From assembly GCA_026261815.1 (NCBI GenBank), contig JAMPIT010000437.1, forward strand, positions 7,018,001-7,082,000: 64,000 nucleotides of DNA. The letters are read 5' to 3'. The notes under the pieces were generated by a model, which was not told the DNA's origin, did no database searches, and was given only the letters and a program-made list of their open reading frames with translations. Both the position numbers and the translations under genes were made by a program. The DNA is from Monarcha castaneiventris obscurior. Taxonomy: Eukaryota; Chordata; Aves; Passeriformes; Monarchidae. Every line of letters starts with the position of its first letter. Positions within the stretch are counted from its first letter, which is position 1. This document shows, one piece after another, positions 37,701 to 52,700 of the stretch.

Positions 37701-40700
37701 ATGTTGCCTTTGTGCTACAATGAGAGTCATTAGCTGAGAGATTTCAGAAGTGAGAGCTGGAAGTACAGGTGGCTGTTTAGTGTATTTTTTCCACGTGGAT
37801 TAACTGTAGCGTGGTGATCTTGTCAGAGAGGTGATATTGTTAGAAATACCAGAAACAGATGAGAAATTCATGTCCTTAGATTTGGCCGACTTCCAACAGA
37901 ACATACTAGGGTTGGTCCCAGGAAAGTTGGCAGGAGCAGGAGGCAGATTTCTGTGCACTTAAGAGGCCTAGTGACACTTTTCAGTTTGCTTGTCTCATAA
38001 GATGAGAAAATACGCTGTTTATGGTTTACATTTCAATTACTTTTTTGAGGTTTTTCGTGTCTTCTAGAAAAACTGTGTTACTCTGATGAGGGCTCCTACT
38101 CCAGTGAGCCGTTCCTTTGTACAGGAATTGAGGAGGGAGGGAAGGCAGACTGCTTACAAAACACAAGCCTGGCCTAGTGTTGAGTATTGCATCCTCCAGG
38201 GACTGACCCAGCAGCTGTGGGAGCCAACCACTACCCTGCAATTTGGCTGACAAAGCCCTGTACCTCAGAGTATTCAGATCTGAGGTGCAGTTGTGTCTCC
38301 TGGTGACTTTTTCCACATCTCCAACACTGTGCTGTAGGTTTCTTCTCTCCTGTTTTGTTCACCGTGACTTCTCTTCATCTTTTGATGGATGAGCCTGACT
38401 TTGTCTTCAGTAGAATGCAGAAGATACAAAGGTTGTATTATATAATTGACTTTTGTTGTGCTATTATTTTTTTAGAAGTACAGTACTCAGCTTTGGAAAT
38501 TTCACCTTTTAATGGGATCCTAGTCTCAAAGACCTCTGATCATTTATCACAGAATTGGAGAATCACAGAGTGTGCTGGGTTGGAAGAGATGCATGAGGAT
38601 CATTGAGTCCAACTCGTGGCCCTACACAGGACACCCCAAGAATCTCACCATGTGCCTGAGACTGTTGTTTAAATACTTCTTTGGCTCTGTCAGGCTTGGG
38701 GCTGTGATTGCTTCCCTGGGGAGCCTGTTCCAGTTTCCAACCACCCTCTGGGTGAAAAACCTTCCCCTAATATCCAACCTAAACCTCCCCTGACACAGGT
38801 TCAGACCGTTCCCTCAGGTCCTGTCACTGGTCATGAGAGTGACACATCTGGGGGAGAGACAACATCTGGAAAAGGGATACAAACTGGAGTATAAAAAGGC
38901 TTGTGTGTGATCTGTGGATGCTGCACGTGGATGTGCTCCGAAACCTTCCCCAGGAAGGGCATTGGTGACAGCCCCAGCAGAGCTCATGAGCCCGACACGG
39001 TGACAGGACCAGGCAGTCTGGCTCTGTAGAGTGCAGGACTGTTTTTGTATGAGCAGCTGAAAGTTTGGCTTTGCTCCGCTGGAAAACCTTGCTGCTGACA
39101 ACAGCTTCCTTTGTGAATCTTGCTGACTTCATTTTTGTGGCTCGGGAACTCTGTAATGGTTATATTGGGACAATTCCCAGAGGCTGAACTGAGCTGATGC
39201 TCTGCTGTTGTGCAGTTGGGACTGAAATCCTTGAGAGTCTGGAGTGTGTAATGGATATAGGTGATTGTGTTGCATAAAACATTCTAGAAATAAGCACCTT
39301 CTGTCTGGCAGTTCCTTTGGTCAATATTCCTTGAGGAAAATCAGAAAGTCACTGAGGCCCGTGTCTGTGAGGGGTAGGCTTGGATCTTATTTCTATTGAT
39401 GGAATGGGAGCAGCAGAGAGGAAACAAGAGGACTGAACACACCAAGACAAAGGGAATACTCCAGACAAGGATTTTGGCCTAGCTGCAAAATGACCTCCAG
39501 TTAGCAAGGCAGTGAATTGCCTGGTGGTGGGTGATCACCTGAAAAGCCAGAGCAGTATGGTACTGTTGCTTGACAGGGAGATACCAAAGCTGTCACATGG
39601 GCAGCTGTTCTGCTGGCTGGGAGTGCACCAGAACACTCAACTGGTTCACATCAGTTACCTCACTGGTCTTCTAAAGTTGGAGAATGGTAACATCAGAGGA
39701 GGTTGTGCCTGCAGTGTTCAACACATGGGAAATAACTGCGGTGCTTGGGAGAATAGCCAGTGTGTGTGCATTGTGCATTTCCTTGGGGTTGGTTTAAATT
39801 TGGATCTTATTAGCCTTTTCCTCTTTATGTGTGACTGACCATCCTGCTACCCAGAGTGATGATGGACTGATACATCTTGGGTGGCAGAGAGACTTGAATT
39901 TGGAGGCACCCAGAGTGTCAGAGGATAAATAGAGATGCAGACAAGCGGGCAGTGCTGGAGCTCTGCTGAATTGCTGCATGAGTTTTCCTCTCAACTCTTC
40001 ACCCCAGCTTTTCTGTTCTGGAAGCACAGCACTGTTTTTGTGACCAACAGAGTTGTACATCCACAGCTCTGCACAAAGAAAAATCCCTAAATCTAAGGTG
40101 CTGTGGAAGCAGTGCAGGTGGCACTGCTGGGGCTGCAGCTCTGGGCTGGAGCTTGGCAATCAGCCGTGGTGGATCTGACACCTCTGCCAGTGGCTCACAC
40201 AGCCTGCACCTGCATAGACTGTCCTCAAACAGTGGTGATGGATGGGTGGAGTTCTCTATTCCTGGTTGCAGGTTAGAAGTACTCCTGACCCAGCGTTAGT
40301 TTTGCTATTGTATTTGCTCACTGGCTGTGAAGCCTTGATCCTGCCTGTGCATGGGACTTGTCCAAGACACTGCTTTGGAATTCATATGCCCTGCTCTGGA
40401 GTCCACCTATGATTTATACGTGGGCGTGAGCCGTCCATCCACCTCTTGGCATGGTGGTTTGGCTTTGGTTTAGTGGCTGACTGGCCCACACAGCTTTTTT
40501 CTTCCCAGGAGATGTTCCAAGTGCTGTACTGGATTGGCCTTGTCCGTGTGCACATTTAGGAGCTACAACAGAGGTACCAGAAATCTTGTTAAGCACTTGT
40601 GAATTAATTTGCTTGTAGGGAAATATCTAGTGATATCCAGTGCCATACAGTGCTTTTGTGAAGGAAGAGTAGGAGAAGGATTTCTTTTGCAATTCAAGTC

Positions 40701-43700
40701 CAGTCCAGCCCAGTCCAGTTACTGGAAGCCCTGTAATTTATCCCCTACTTCCAGGTCCTTTGTCCTTTCTTTCTCTGCCCAACCCATGTCTTCTTTTCCC
40801 GTCTCTCTTGTCTTTCACCAGTTCCAGTAGTACATGGCTCTTCTTCACTGCTTGGATGTATTTTGACATAAATGTTTGTGTATGTCAGTGTCCTCCCATT
40901 CCTTATTCTGATTCTGTTGCTTCTCCCTCTGATCCTTTTTTTACCTGATGCCCAATTTTATCTTCTTATTATTCATTTTCTGCTTTTCTTTAGTCACCAT
41001 TACTTTCTTGCCCCCTTTGGGTGACAGAGGACAGTTGTCTAAAAGGCAGACTTATGCCGCTGTTCATACCCCATGTTTCTTTTGAATGTGACTAGATATA
41101 TTCTTGGCCTTGGCACACATTTTTTTGGTGTTGGTTCCCCCTCCTCTCCCCAGAAGTAACTACATTTACTGCAGTGGAAACTTGAAAATGAACTTTTTGT
41201 TTGCTGGAGCCATCTCTATGTCCTTTAGTGTTCAGTTGGTTGTCTGTGGTTTGCTGTGGGTTTTTTTTCCTCCTCGTTTCACTGGTACATGACAGAGAGA
41301 CAGGCTTTCTTGTTATTCCTCATTAAATTCCAGTAAATTATTATGTGTTGTTGAGATGAACATTAAGTGCCAAAACATCTGTTGTTCTTTTTAAGCCTGT
41401 CCTGAGATAAAATACGTGTCATTTAGTTAGACTCCTGTGGGATCCAGTGCAATGTGTGTAGGTTAGGAATGGTCCTGTAGCTTTTCCAAATATATTGAAG
41501 AGTGGATTGTAGTTACACAGCAAGACTCTTGTGACCACAGCCAGATTAATTAATGGTGATTCCTGATGAGCAGACACCCTGAGCAGAGCCTGTAGCAGGG
41601 CATGAATTTTGTAGGGAAACACTGTCATGGAAACCAGGACAGAAGGCACAGAGGAGCCAGTGACCCTGTGTCATAACTGGCACATTTTGTTTTATATATG
41701 ACAGGATGGACGAGTTTTCATTCTTCATATTTGGATATGGAGATTTGAGGAGACTCAAGGTGCCATTTTACTCTCTTCTGTGCTACTGTATTAGCACATT
41801 TTGCCATAGTTCCAGAGGATCTAAAGCAAGCACCTGTGCATGAGGCCCTGTCCCTAAGTCTGGAACTGTTTGCCATGTTAGGAGACCACCACAGCCCTCG
41901 TGTTTGTGTAAAGTCATTGTTGTCTGAGCCACCTCAGGAGCTGGAATGGCTGAACCCTGAATTTCCCTGAGGGATCTAAATGGTTTGTGAGGGTTGGTAA
42001 TGGGATGGAGGTCATTAGTTCAAATCCTGATCAGGTTAGTGGTGCTTGAAAGCTGCTGGCATCTGGTGCCATGAGCACCAGAGGTGCCATGAGGGGGTGA
42101 TCTCTCTCTCTGTGTCCTCATGGACTGGCACTTGTGTTTGCCAGACCTCTCACCCACCAGCTTCCTTGCTCTGCTTTTGAGGTCTGAGAGGGAGCAACTG
42201 GTGCATTTTACCTCTCTTTCACTGTGGATTCTCTGTCTCTTTGCTCCCTCAAAACATGAATTGTTGTCTAAGTAAGTAAGAGCAGCTTTTTTTTTTTTTT
42301 AATACTTTTCTCCCTGGTGTGGACTGTGTGTTTCCCTCTGTGAATAAAGTACCTGGCATACCATGACTACCTTAGCAGAAAAGAACAGGAAGAAATGAGG
42401 AGCAATCCCTTTTCCTTCTGCTTAGAAGGTGAGAAGACTAATCTGCTCTCGAGTGGCCTTCTGGGCAGTGGTGGAGCCTGAGCAAGTATGAGCTTCTGCC
42501 CCAACAACGTCTGTAGATTGCAGTAATAAGGGAATGTTTATGCATTACTTTATCCTAAACTTCACACTACATGTCTGCTGCATCCTCAAGCAAGAATGAG
42601 GCGGAAAAAATACCCTGCTAAAGTTCCTGGTTTTGTCTGTCAGGACAAGTTATGCTTTTCTGGTGTAAAATAGTCTCCAGTATTTTAGATAAGCTGCCTT
42701 CCTCCAGCATAAACTTTCACACATTTCTAAAATGAATGACAAATACAAAGATTTACATACCACAGACTGTGTAAAATATCATTCCTTCCAGAACTGTTTG
42801 TCTGCTCAGTAGGGTTAAATTAACCAGCACAAAGTTTGTCTTAGATCACAGTCGAGTGTTTTTTGAGCACCAAACTGGGGCCTAATCCTTTATTCAGCCA
42901 TCTACAAAGGTGTCTTTTTCACACGGGGCCCTGTTTTACTGTGACCTTTTAGGCTTTTGAACAGTCTGTCCACTTCTTTCCAGGCTGTGGGAGAGAACAC
43001 TCTGCCCGTGTTCTCTTGGAGAAACAACTGTTTTGTCAGTAACCACAACCAACTTACTCAGACTCTACATTTAGCTCCTATACTGAAAGTGTCAGATTGT
43101 TGTCATAGGCTGCCTCAGAAACGGTTCAGTGGTCTCTTGGATTCCCTCCAGAAAAAGAGAGAATGATCTCCAGGAAAACAAAACTTTAAACAAAGTTCCT
43201 GAGACCCTAGGGTGACAACACTGTATATTTTTATTTAGGCTGGGTATCTCTGGGATCCTCTTGTAGAGGACACATCCATGACTTTCTCACAGAAAGAAGT
43301 AATGCAGAAAGATTTGGAGTACAGGATAGATGAGCAGACAGCATGTCTGTGTCTAATATGACTTGTTTCTGAAGATAATGATCCTTACTTTCATATATGT
43401 ATTTATAATTCTGAGGTGCCTGTGAATGAGTGTAGTTCATGTTGTTCTTTGGGGAATTTAACATGAGATGTTCTGTGCTATCCAACAGCACAAACACACT
43501 GACAATAGAAGGAAGGTCACAGAGCTTCTGAAAGGCTCAATCTTTGTTATGCACCACCTACTCAAAACAATGCATGTTAGAGGGCTTGAAAAAATTGATC
43601 CAACACCAATGAGCAAACGACTGAAAGTCCTCCTGGCAGTCTGATGTAGGAGGGACCGTAGAGTGGTGTTAACATTGAACAAGACCCTGGTAACAGCCAG

Positions 43701-46700
43701 CATCAACGTCCAGCTCTAGGGAGGGCAAAAAGTGATGCCAGGTTATGTTTTTGAAATGTCAGCATTTGTGATCGGCACCAGGAGCACATATCTTTATATT
43801 TCCTTTGTAACGCCCTTGTCTCCAAGCTCTGTGGTTGCATGAATGGAGAGAATCCCTGATAGATACTGAAGAATGTACACAAAACACTTGCCAAGTTTTT
43901 GTTAGCTAGTTTTAAGAGCCATGAGGTCACTTGAGATCTTTTTTTCTCGGACAAGGTTGTGATCAATTGTAGAAATTGTGGCAGAGTCCCTGGACCATCA
44001 GCTCTGCTGTGCTTCTGGTTTGGAATGATGTTCTTGCAATCAAATGCCCACAAGAAATTCTGCTATTTCAAATAAATGCTTGTGCTCATTTCTGTGTTTT
44101 ACAAATGTCTGTGCCTTCAAACCTCTGTGGATTGGGCACTCAAGCGGAATTTTTCAAGACTAACTACTAGATTTCCAGTTTGGATGCTTACTAATCTGTA
44201 GGTGCAAAGTAACTCATTTCAGAGAGTTTCTATAGGCTGTGGAATGATGTGTTATGTGATATGATGTGGAAGTTTCTTCGAGGACTGGTAGTGTAAATAC
44301 CATAATAGGCTATGAAAGCCATATTTTAAGTGCATGCCTGATAACAGAAAGGGTCTGCAGTTCTGGGGTTTCTTCCTCTGTGCTGGGTCCTGTCTGTCCT
44401 GTGCAGTTCCTTCCCTGCTGTAACTGTTTCTGTCATTCCTGTAGGATTCTGAAGGAGGCCTCTATGTGTGCATGAACACGTTTCTGGGATTTGGAAGGGA
44501 ACACATCGAAAGGCATTACCGGAAAACAGGACAGTGTGTCTATCTGCACCTGAAACGACACGTGAGAGAGGTGAGACTTGTGGCTTCCCAAAGAACCGCC
44601 CCAGCAGTTCTTGTGTCTCTTGTGCTCATTTGGGTAATGCATTTCAGACATAGACCAAGTCTCGAGTGACTGAAATGCACACGTTCAGATTTGGGGCTGG
44701 ATATCAAATCCAGGTGCTTGGATCCCAACCAATCCTGTAGCTTCAGCTCTGAGATGAATCAAAAGCCCTAAAGAGTCTTAAGGGTAGCTCCTTTCTGACT
44801 TCCACTGCTCTTTTTCACTTCTCATTTCTGTGCATCACGTACATATTGTCTGCATGTTATGTGCATATTGTACATAGCTAAATACCTTTCTGAAACCTGC
44901 CTTTCAAGTGTACAATTACTGGATTTGACTCAGATTTGGCTGAGAGTTTCTGAGATCTGCTTTTTATATGAGGCTGACAGGACTCACAGGGTGACAGGAC
45001 TACTTTTCATCCTAAGATACCTGTACAGTTAAACCCTGACCTGGCCTGGGATCTTAAGCGTAGCTTAAATTAATGCTGGATTCTAGAGACATACACTGCC
45101 CCTCACTTAGCCTTTCCCCACACATCAGTGTGCACATACAGCCTTATATTCACTGTTCTTCCATACTGTCACTGCATGTCAGCAGTCACTTACAACCTGT
45201 ACTTCATAACCTCTGTTTGTCTGTGGTTTGTCTGGCACCTTTAAAGGACTGTAGATTACTTCTGACCTGAGCTATATGGCAGGCACTGGGTTTGCTTATA
45301 GCTCACTCTCCCATAAGCTCTGTCTCTACTGGCAGGTTAGAGGGCTTAAAATAGCTGCTTGGAGTGGGTTGGAATCCTTGCTCCTCATTCTACAGCAATG
45401 CTTCCCCTGGGTGATGAAGGCCTTGAGTTATGTAAAGTGCCCTGACCGCTTATCTTTATTCCAGTAGAGGACTGTTCATATTTTATCAGAATTGCAGTGA
45501 GGTGGATTGCATGTCTTCCAGGATGAGACTGTTAAAGATGCTTGTTATACTTTAGAATTGCCTTTCCTTCTAAGGGCAACACCAACATTTTCCTTCTCTC
45601 TGTTAACTGAGTTTTTGGAGAGCCTACTCTGGTTTTAGCAATGGTTCTTCTGACTGAATTTAACACTCCTGAAAGATGCTATCTAGAGGCAGGTGGGCAG
45701 AAATCCTGTCAGCTTTCCTTGTATATAACTTTCTTCCAGTATGTTAAGGTAAACAGGGATTGAAATGAGGCCTCATAAACCTCTTTCCTCATAAAAGTTA
45801 GGCTGAAGGACTCCAAAATGGAGAAACAAATACCCTAACTGTTGTTTGGTGTTAAAACCCCTTTGATTGAAGAAGTTCAGTGGTTCCTGTTTTTCTCCTG
45901 GTGAATGATGATGCAGCAGAGGGGCTGGCTCTGTGCTGGAAGGTGGCAAAGCACTGGTGCTCTGGGTCATGTGGCAGGAAACAGGGTTTGACTACACAGT
46001 GCAGGTGAATATTGCATCATCTAATAGGGCTCTTAGCCAGGATTCCTCATTTATCACCTGTGGATTTTTTTTTTTTTTTGCCATGACTATTTACTTCTTA
46101 AGTGATAGCCATGTTTTCCTTTGAGCAATGTGAAACATCAAGTGTTTTATGAAGTGCCTGGCACATGCTCCACTGTGGTTTTGGTATTTGAAGCCAAGAT
46201 TTTAATGGTGTACGATACAGTAAAGCCAAAGGCATTGGATATGCTATCTCAAGATTCTTATAGTGAGGCTTCTATTCCTGCCCGTGGTTCCCTTGGCATC
46301 ATCCTTGCAGAATGCACTGCATTGCTGCAGAAATCCCGGGTTGCTTCCCAAGATGTTTGGAATAAATATCAGTTGTGTATCTTGTCACAATTCAATTAGA
46401 AAATAAGGGTCACATCTTCAGCCTGTTGGCTCGAGTAGAGCTGGAGCATCTGCCAGTGGCAGCTCAGCACCAGAGGCATCTGCTGAATCATCAGAAACGG
46501 GCACAAGTGCAAGTTCTGGAGCACCCTCTGGTAAAATTCTTAGCTAAATAAAGAAAATTGATTTTTATTTTTACTTTTCCATAGAATTACACTCTTCAGA
46601 ATTTTTAAATCAGCCACTTTCCTGCAGTGTATGACTTGTGTACAGCTGCCTGGGTACTACTCATTTCCAGGCAGAGCTTTAGCTTGGTGCTGGAGTGGTA

Positions 46701-49700
46701 CCTCAGCCCTGTTGAAAACACTGGGCAGAGAAGCACAAAGGTTCCTACAGTGGTGAGTTCCTGGATGTTATCCAGGGCTGGTGGTGTTACAAAAAGTGGG
46801 AGAAAGCAGAACAGGCTGCTCTGTCACCTTGTCCAAGGAGCATCACAAATGGAATTTAATGCCACTGCTGATGTCTTGTGTCACTCTCATTTGTTGGGCG
46901 TGTCACATCTGTCAGAAACAAAAATGGGTTTGTGAATGGGGAGTGGTTTCAGTGATTTCTGACAAGGTAAAAAGACTTTCAGGTTGTGGGTTTTTCAGGA
47001 GTATTGAGCATCTTCAATTCCGATGTATTTGTATTTGGAAAATCAAACTGAAGTAATTTTCAGCCTGAGTTAAATATAAACACTCCATGTGAATTCTTTC
47101 TCTTTGAAATCGCTAGTCTTAATGACTTTCACAGTATCACACTTGGTGGCATCAGAATTCAACTGGAGCTTCCTAGTATTGGAAAAAACATTTTTTTTAG
47201 TTCTGGAAATATAGTCCTTGGAGTATGTGTAATTTATTCATAATGTATTTGCAATTGGGTTATGTTGTTCCCTGCTGCTGCTTTTAAAAAAAGATTTAAA
47301 ATACATTTAAAATAGATTCCTGGCTATTTCCTTCCAACTTGTTAAATTCCAGTAGCATTAAAGAAAGAAATGTTATTTTCACTTCATGAATGAACGTTAT
47401 TTTCACTTCATTGAGGAATTTTTATTTTTATTTTAGCTGCTGGAGTTGCAACCCTGACTCTTTTCCCTAGGGCTTTTATAGGTGAATAATGGATTCTGTT
47501 TTTAAATGCAGCCAAGGGGTGTTGGCATCTGCTCTTTCTAAGAATGGAAAATTTTCCTATGATGTGTAAGACCTCACTGATGATTAAAGCAGTTTGCTTA
47601 GGCCAAAGCTTTATTTACATGGTGAAGGGAACCACCCAAAATATGTGACCCTTTTGCCTGCGAAGGGGCAGGGGCGAACATGAACTTTCCCTGTAGGCTG
47701 ACAGGTTCTTGGCTGGTTTCTCTCCACCTGTCGTATCCCAATATTATTATTAAAAAAAAAAAAAGTTGCCTAACAACCTTGCCAGTTACACTAACATTAC
47801 ACACTACATCATGGAGCGTGTTGGCACCAAATAGCCACAGAGGCTTTTTTGATTTCATTTGATTTAATGGTGCCATTTAATAAACAGTTTAAGGAGCAAG
47901 TGCATTGACTTTGACATTTCCTCAGCCAGTTGTGTTTTCCCTTGTAGTTTGAGGTATTCTGAACTTGAAAAGTAGTGAATCTTAGTATCTCTTGGAAGTT
48001 ACTGTTTTCTGCTATGGAGCTTAAATTTAAAAATATAGTAAAATCCCCTGCTAAACAATTCCTTGGGTGTTGTTGAGTTTCCTCCTTACTTTCTAATATT
48101 TAGAAAACATGGTGGTAGTTTGGCTTCATCTTAGTGGAGGCAGGTGTAGATCCTGACGGAAAGGGCATTTTTTTCTGGAGAGAAGAAAATTAACCAAACT
48201 AACAGATCAAAGTGAAGTGGTCCTACTGGAATTAGTTATGAAGGGTTGAATCCTTTATGCAGATAATAGCCTTTTCTTCTGCTCTCTAATTCAGCTTTGG
48301 TCATTAAGAAATACTGTTGGGGATCTAGTGGAGAGAGGTTTGAGAGGTGCTGGGCGTCCCTGTCTTGGTGACAGGACAGCTGTCACCCATGGAGGCTGTG
48401 AGACACTCTCTGATTAATTGCTAGCACAAGAGTGAAGGACTCAGGTGGAGGCTTCCTCACTCCATGGGGGTGGTGGGCACTGATGAGTCCCAGTGTCAGG
48501 GGTGAGCAAAGAGCATTTACATTCTTGCACGTCAAGGACTGTGATTTCATAGAAGGGGTTAATGCTGATTTACTGTTGTCTCACTTGATGGATTTTTAAT
48601 TGTTTCTTTCTCTCTTTCCAGAAGGTACCAGGAGCATCTGGTGGAGCTTTACCAAAAAGGAGGAATGCTAAGCTATTTTTAGGTATTGTGAGCAGCTGCT
48701 TTCACGCAGTCCTTCTCTGACCCTGTCTGCATGTGGACTTGGGTTCTGCCCACCATTGTGTCTGGCTTTGGGGCTCCTTTTGGGTTTTCTCTTCCTGCTG
48801 TTTGTTTTGGTTTTCTTTTTAACTTTTGGTTCTGGATTTTAAAGTTTGTCCAGGCAAATAACTGATTCTTAACCATTTTGGAGCATACTGAGAGATGTGT
48901 ATATATACATGAAACCTTTTAAATGTAAAATAGATCCTCAACTATTCTCAAACAGCCTAGGCTTTGATAAGCATTTTTTTACTAATTCTGTCCATTCTCT
49001 CTCTCTGTGATTTCCACGAAGCACCCTTTTATTAAAATGTTTACCCATACTTAATGTTAATATATATCAGGGCCTCAGTGTGGCTCTGTTCTGCTCAGCA
49101 GCTGGCCATAGGAAGGGTTGTTACCATTTTAAAGTTGTTACACAGGTAAATGCTCCTCAGTGATGTTGTCGTCTCTCCTGCAATGAATGCAACTGCACAT
49201 ACATCATGAGCATCTCTAATTCTGTTATGTCCACTGTTATATTCCCTTGCTTCACGGAAAGCAGTTTTCTTACCATGCCCATGTCATCCAAAATCCATTT
49301 ATTCAGATTACCCAGAAAACCTGAGGGACTCATAAATATGGATGAGGAGAATGTGATGAAAAGCCTGTATTCTCTTTTCTCCCACAGCTTGTGGTATTTC
49401 TCCAATTCATCTATTATTTATTGTCTCTGTATTAATAGTGAATAGTGAATTTTTCTTCAGGTAACGAAGAGGTGAAATGTTTTCTTTAAAATTGCCAGCT
49501 CTTAGGGCTAAAGGGAAACAATAGAATGACATTCTGTTGGAATTGCTTTGATCTGTGGAATGTGTCCCTAAGAGGCCTTTGCAGATTGTGATCGATTAAA
49601 TTGTTGTTGTTAATGTAAGTAAGCCTTGCAAGAAGGACTAAGAAAGAAAAAAGTCTGAAAATTAATCATAAAAAAATTGAACTTATTTTGTAGGAAGAGA

Positions 49701-52700
49701 CTGTTCCATTGCAGGTGCTGGTTTAAATGCCATTTCCTGCCAGTTTACATTGAAAATCATGATTGTCAGTGGATGCTTATAAAAGAATGGCTTTAGAAAC
49801 AAAGCTGGCTGCAGTGCAGCAGTGGTTGTACAGCGTTAGCAACGTGAGTGTAAATACAAAGTACAAAAGCACATTCAAATTCTATTCTTGCTGGTCTTCT
49901 GCATACACCTGAAGGCTCCTGTCACTGAGGTGTGCTGGCACACAGGGTATTGGCACAGAGTCTCTGATGTGCCACGGTGAAATCCTCAAATTCCACCCTT
50001 GCACATGAGCATTTTTTTCCCCCCTGAGTAGGCCTTGAGCAGCAGTTCCAAGGGAACTCCTGAGGACAGTGCAGCTTCACTGGGCTGGGTTTAGGACATG
50101 GATCTATCACCATTTAATCCAGCACTGCTGGAATCTAATGCACCTTTGGAAATGTGTCTCATCTGGTCTATTGTTCTGCTGCAGTCTTCATTGCAGCCCC
50201 TGCTGGCTGGGAGTAAACTGGTATCAAGTCTGCTCTGATCCTGGAGATGGTACTTCCATGCATCCAAGTGCTTTGTATCCACTTTGGATCAACAGATGTT
50301 ACTGGTTTTGGCCATGCTTAAAGCAAAGAACAGAGAATTATTCCTGTCCTTGTTCACAGCTGAGGAAACTAAAGTACAGAGAGGTCATCTGATTTGATCA
50401 TTTTGCATGTGACAGCAGCAGAGGTAGTTAGCAAAATTTGGCATCTTATCTCTTACTCCAACGTCTTTTTCACTGGTTCAGAGCTGCTGATCTTCTCATC
50501 TAAACAGGTTGTTTTAGTTCTGTCTTCCTCCTTGTGACCTTGGGCACCTATCACAGAATGGTTGGGGTTGGAAGGGACCTCTGGAGATCAAGTCCAAGCC
50601 CCTGCTGGAGCAGGTTCATGTAGAGCAGGCTGCACACAATCCTATCCAGGCATATTTTTAATATCTCCAGAGGAGGACACTCCACGAGCTCTCCTGGCAG
50701 CTTGTTCCAGTGCTTTGTCACCCTCAAAGTAAGGAAGCTTTTCCTCATATTCAGATGTAATTTCCTATGTTTCAGTTTGTGTCTGTTGTGCCTTGTCCTG
50801 TCACTGGGCACTGCTGGAGACAATCCTGGCCCCATCCTCTTGACACCTGCCCTTAAGATACTTGGTAAGATCTCCTCTCAGTCTCTTTTCCAGGCTGAAC
50901 AAGCCCGGCTTGTCCCCATAAGAGAGATGCTTCAGTCCCCTAATTATCTTTGTAGCTCTCCAGTGGACCCTGTCCAGTAGTTCCCTGTCTCTCTTGGACT
51001 GGGGAGCCCAGAACTGGATGCAATACTCCAGGTGCAGCCCCACCAGGGCAGAGTAGAGGAGGAGGATGATCCCCCTTGATCTGCTGGCCACAGTGTTCTT
51101 AATGCTCCCAGGGTACCACTGGCCTTCTCAGAGGACACAAGAACACATTGCTGGCTCATGGTTAATTTATCCTGGCTGATGCAGCCCAGGTATGTGACCT
51201 GCCAGGTAGGGCTTGCCCTGGCAGACAAAACCAGGCAAGGATCAGTGGGAAACTCCAGCATCCCTGTGTTTCTAGGTGTCTACCAATAATTCCCTGAAGG
51301 CCCAGGGATTTAAGCTTTGTGTACAAAGTCAATCCAGTTTGGGCATTTGTTACATTGCTTGTTATAATCCTCTTTGATGTAAAACTATTAAAGATACTAA
51401 ACCCATTTCAATCTCCTTAGTATTAGGAAAACATCTTTTGGATGCTCACTGATTACTTTCTAGCCCTGCTGCTCTCTAGTAAGTGCACTAGAAACACAGG
51501 CTGCTTGGGCCAGTCAGCTGCAGTATTTATCTTTCCCTAAACATGGAAAGATTCACAGCAAAGTGTGTGTGTGCATGTGCACATGTGCCTTAGGTTGTGG
51601 GCACGTTTTGGTTTGGTTTTCTCTGGAGAAGGCTGGAGGGTGTTGGTTGTGAGTGTTCTGTGTAATCAGGAAGCATAACAGCATTGTTTACTGAAATGTA
51701 AGAACTGCCTTTAATATGGCTGACTTAGGTGTTGCTGGGCAGGGTGAACATGACAACTTCAGCTCAGGCTGTCGAATGTTTCCGGGGGTTTGGGGTGATA
51801 TTTAAAGCAGATGGTCTGTCTTATTCAGTGCCTTATGTGTGAATAGGAAAAACTCAGTTAATGGGATGTACTGTGATCTTCCTTATGAGCTCCTGGTCAA
51901 AAAGGGTAGCAGAATTAGGGGGAAGATGCTTGTGCTGAAGGGATTGAAGGTCCAGTTTTTCCATAGAGTTACCAGCAGAGTCCCCTGAACTTGTTATCCC
52001 AGGAGTTATCAGCAGAGTCCTTCATAGTGTTCTAATTGTGAAGAATTAATGCAATGTAAGTGGTCTGGAAAGGGATTGCAAACTGAAGAAATGGAATTTT
52101 GTGGTTGATTTTAAATTATCTAAGATTAAATCAAAAAGCAATTTTTAAGGTGCTACTGAGTAACTAAACAATAAATGAAGTAGTTGAAAGATGCAAAGAA
52201 GACAAGAGAGGTGCTTTGATTGTGTGCACAGGGATGTGGTCCAGGTTACCTGTTGCTGCTCAGAGAGGTGGTTCTGAGGGAGAGATGGGATGAATGGTTC
52301 TCTGAAATGCCAGCTCAGTTGTCAGCAGCAGTGGGAGATTTAAGTGGATCACCAGTAAAGCAACACTTATATTTTGTTCTCTTATCATTCTGCTTTAAAA
52401 ATAGGAAGCGAGCCTCCCTTGTAAATAGGCAAAGTACTTCTGCACACAGAATCTCCCCATTTCTTTCTCCAAAACCAGCTAGAACACACCATCCCCCCTC
52501 ACCTCCAGCAAACAAAACACCTCAGGTAGATACCTGAGCTCTGCATTGAGGGAGGAATCACCATATTTTTGTCTGGTTCTGGTGCCCTCTTCCTGAGTAT
52601 CTCCTGATCCGTGCCAGAGCTTGGGCTCTTGGCTATAAAGAGCTGTCAGAGTGGCTGTCATAAAACTTGTCCCTAGACAGATGTCCTGTCCCAGATTGGT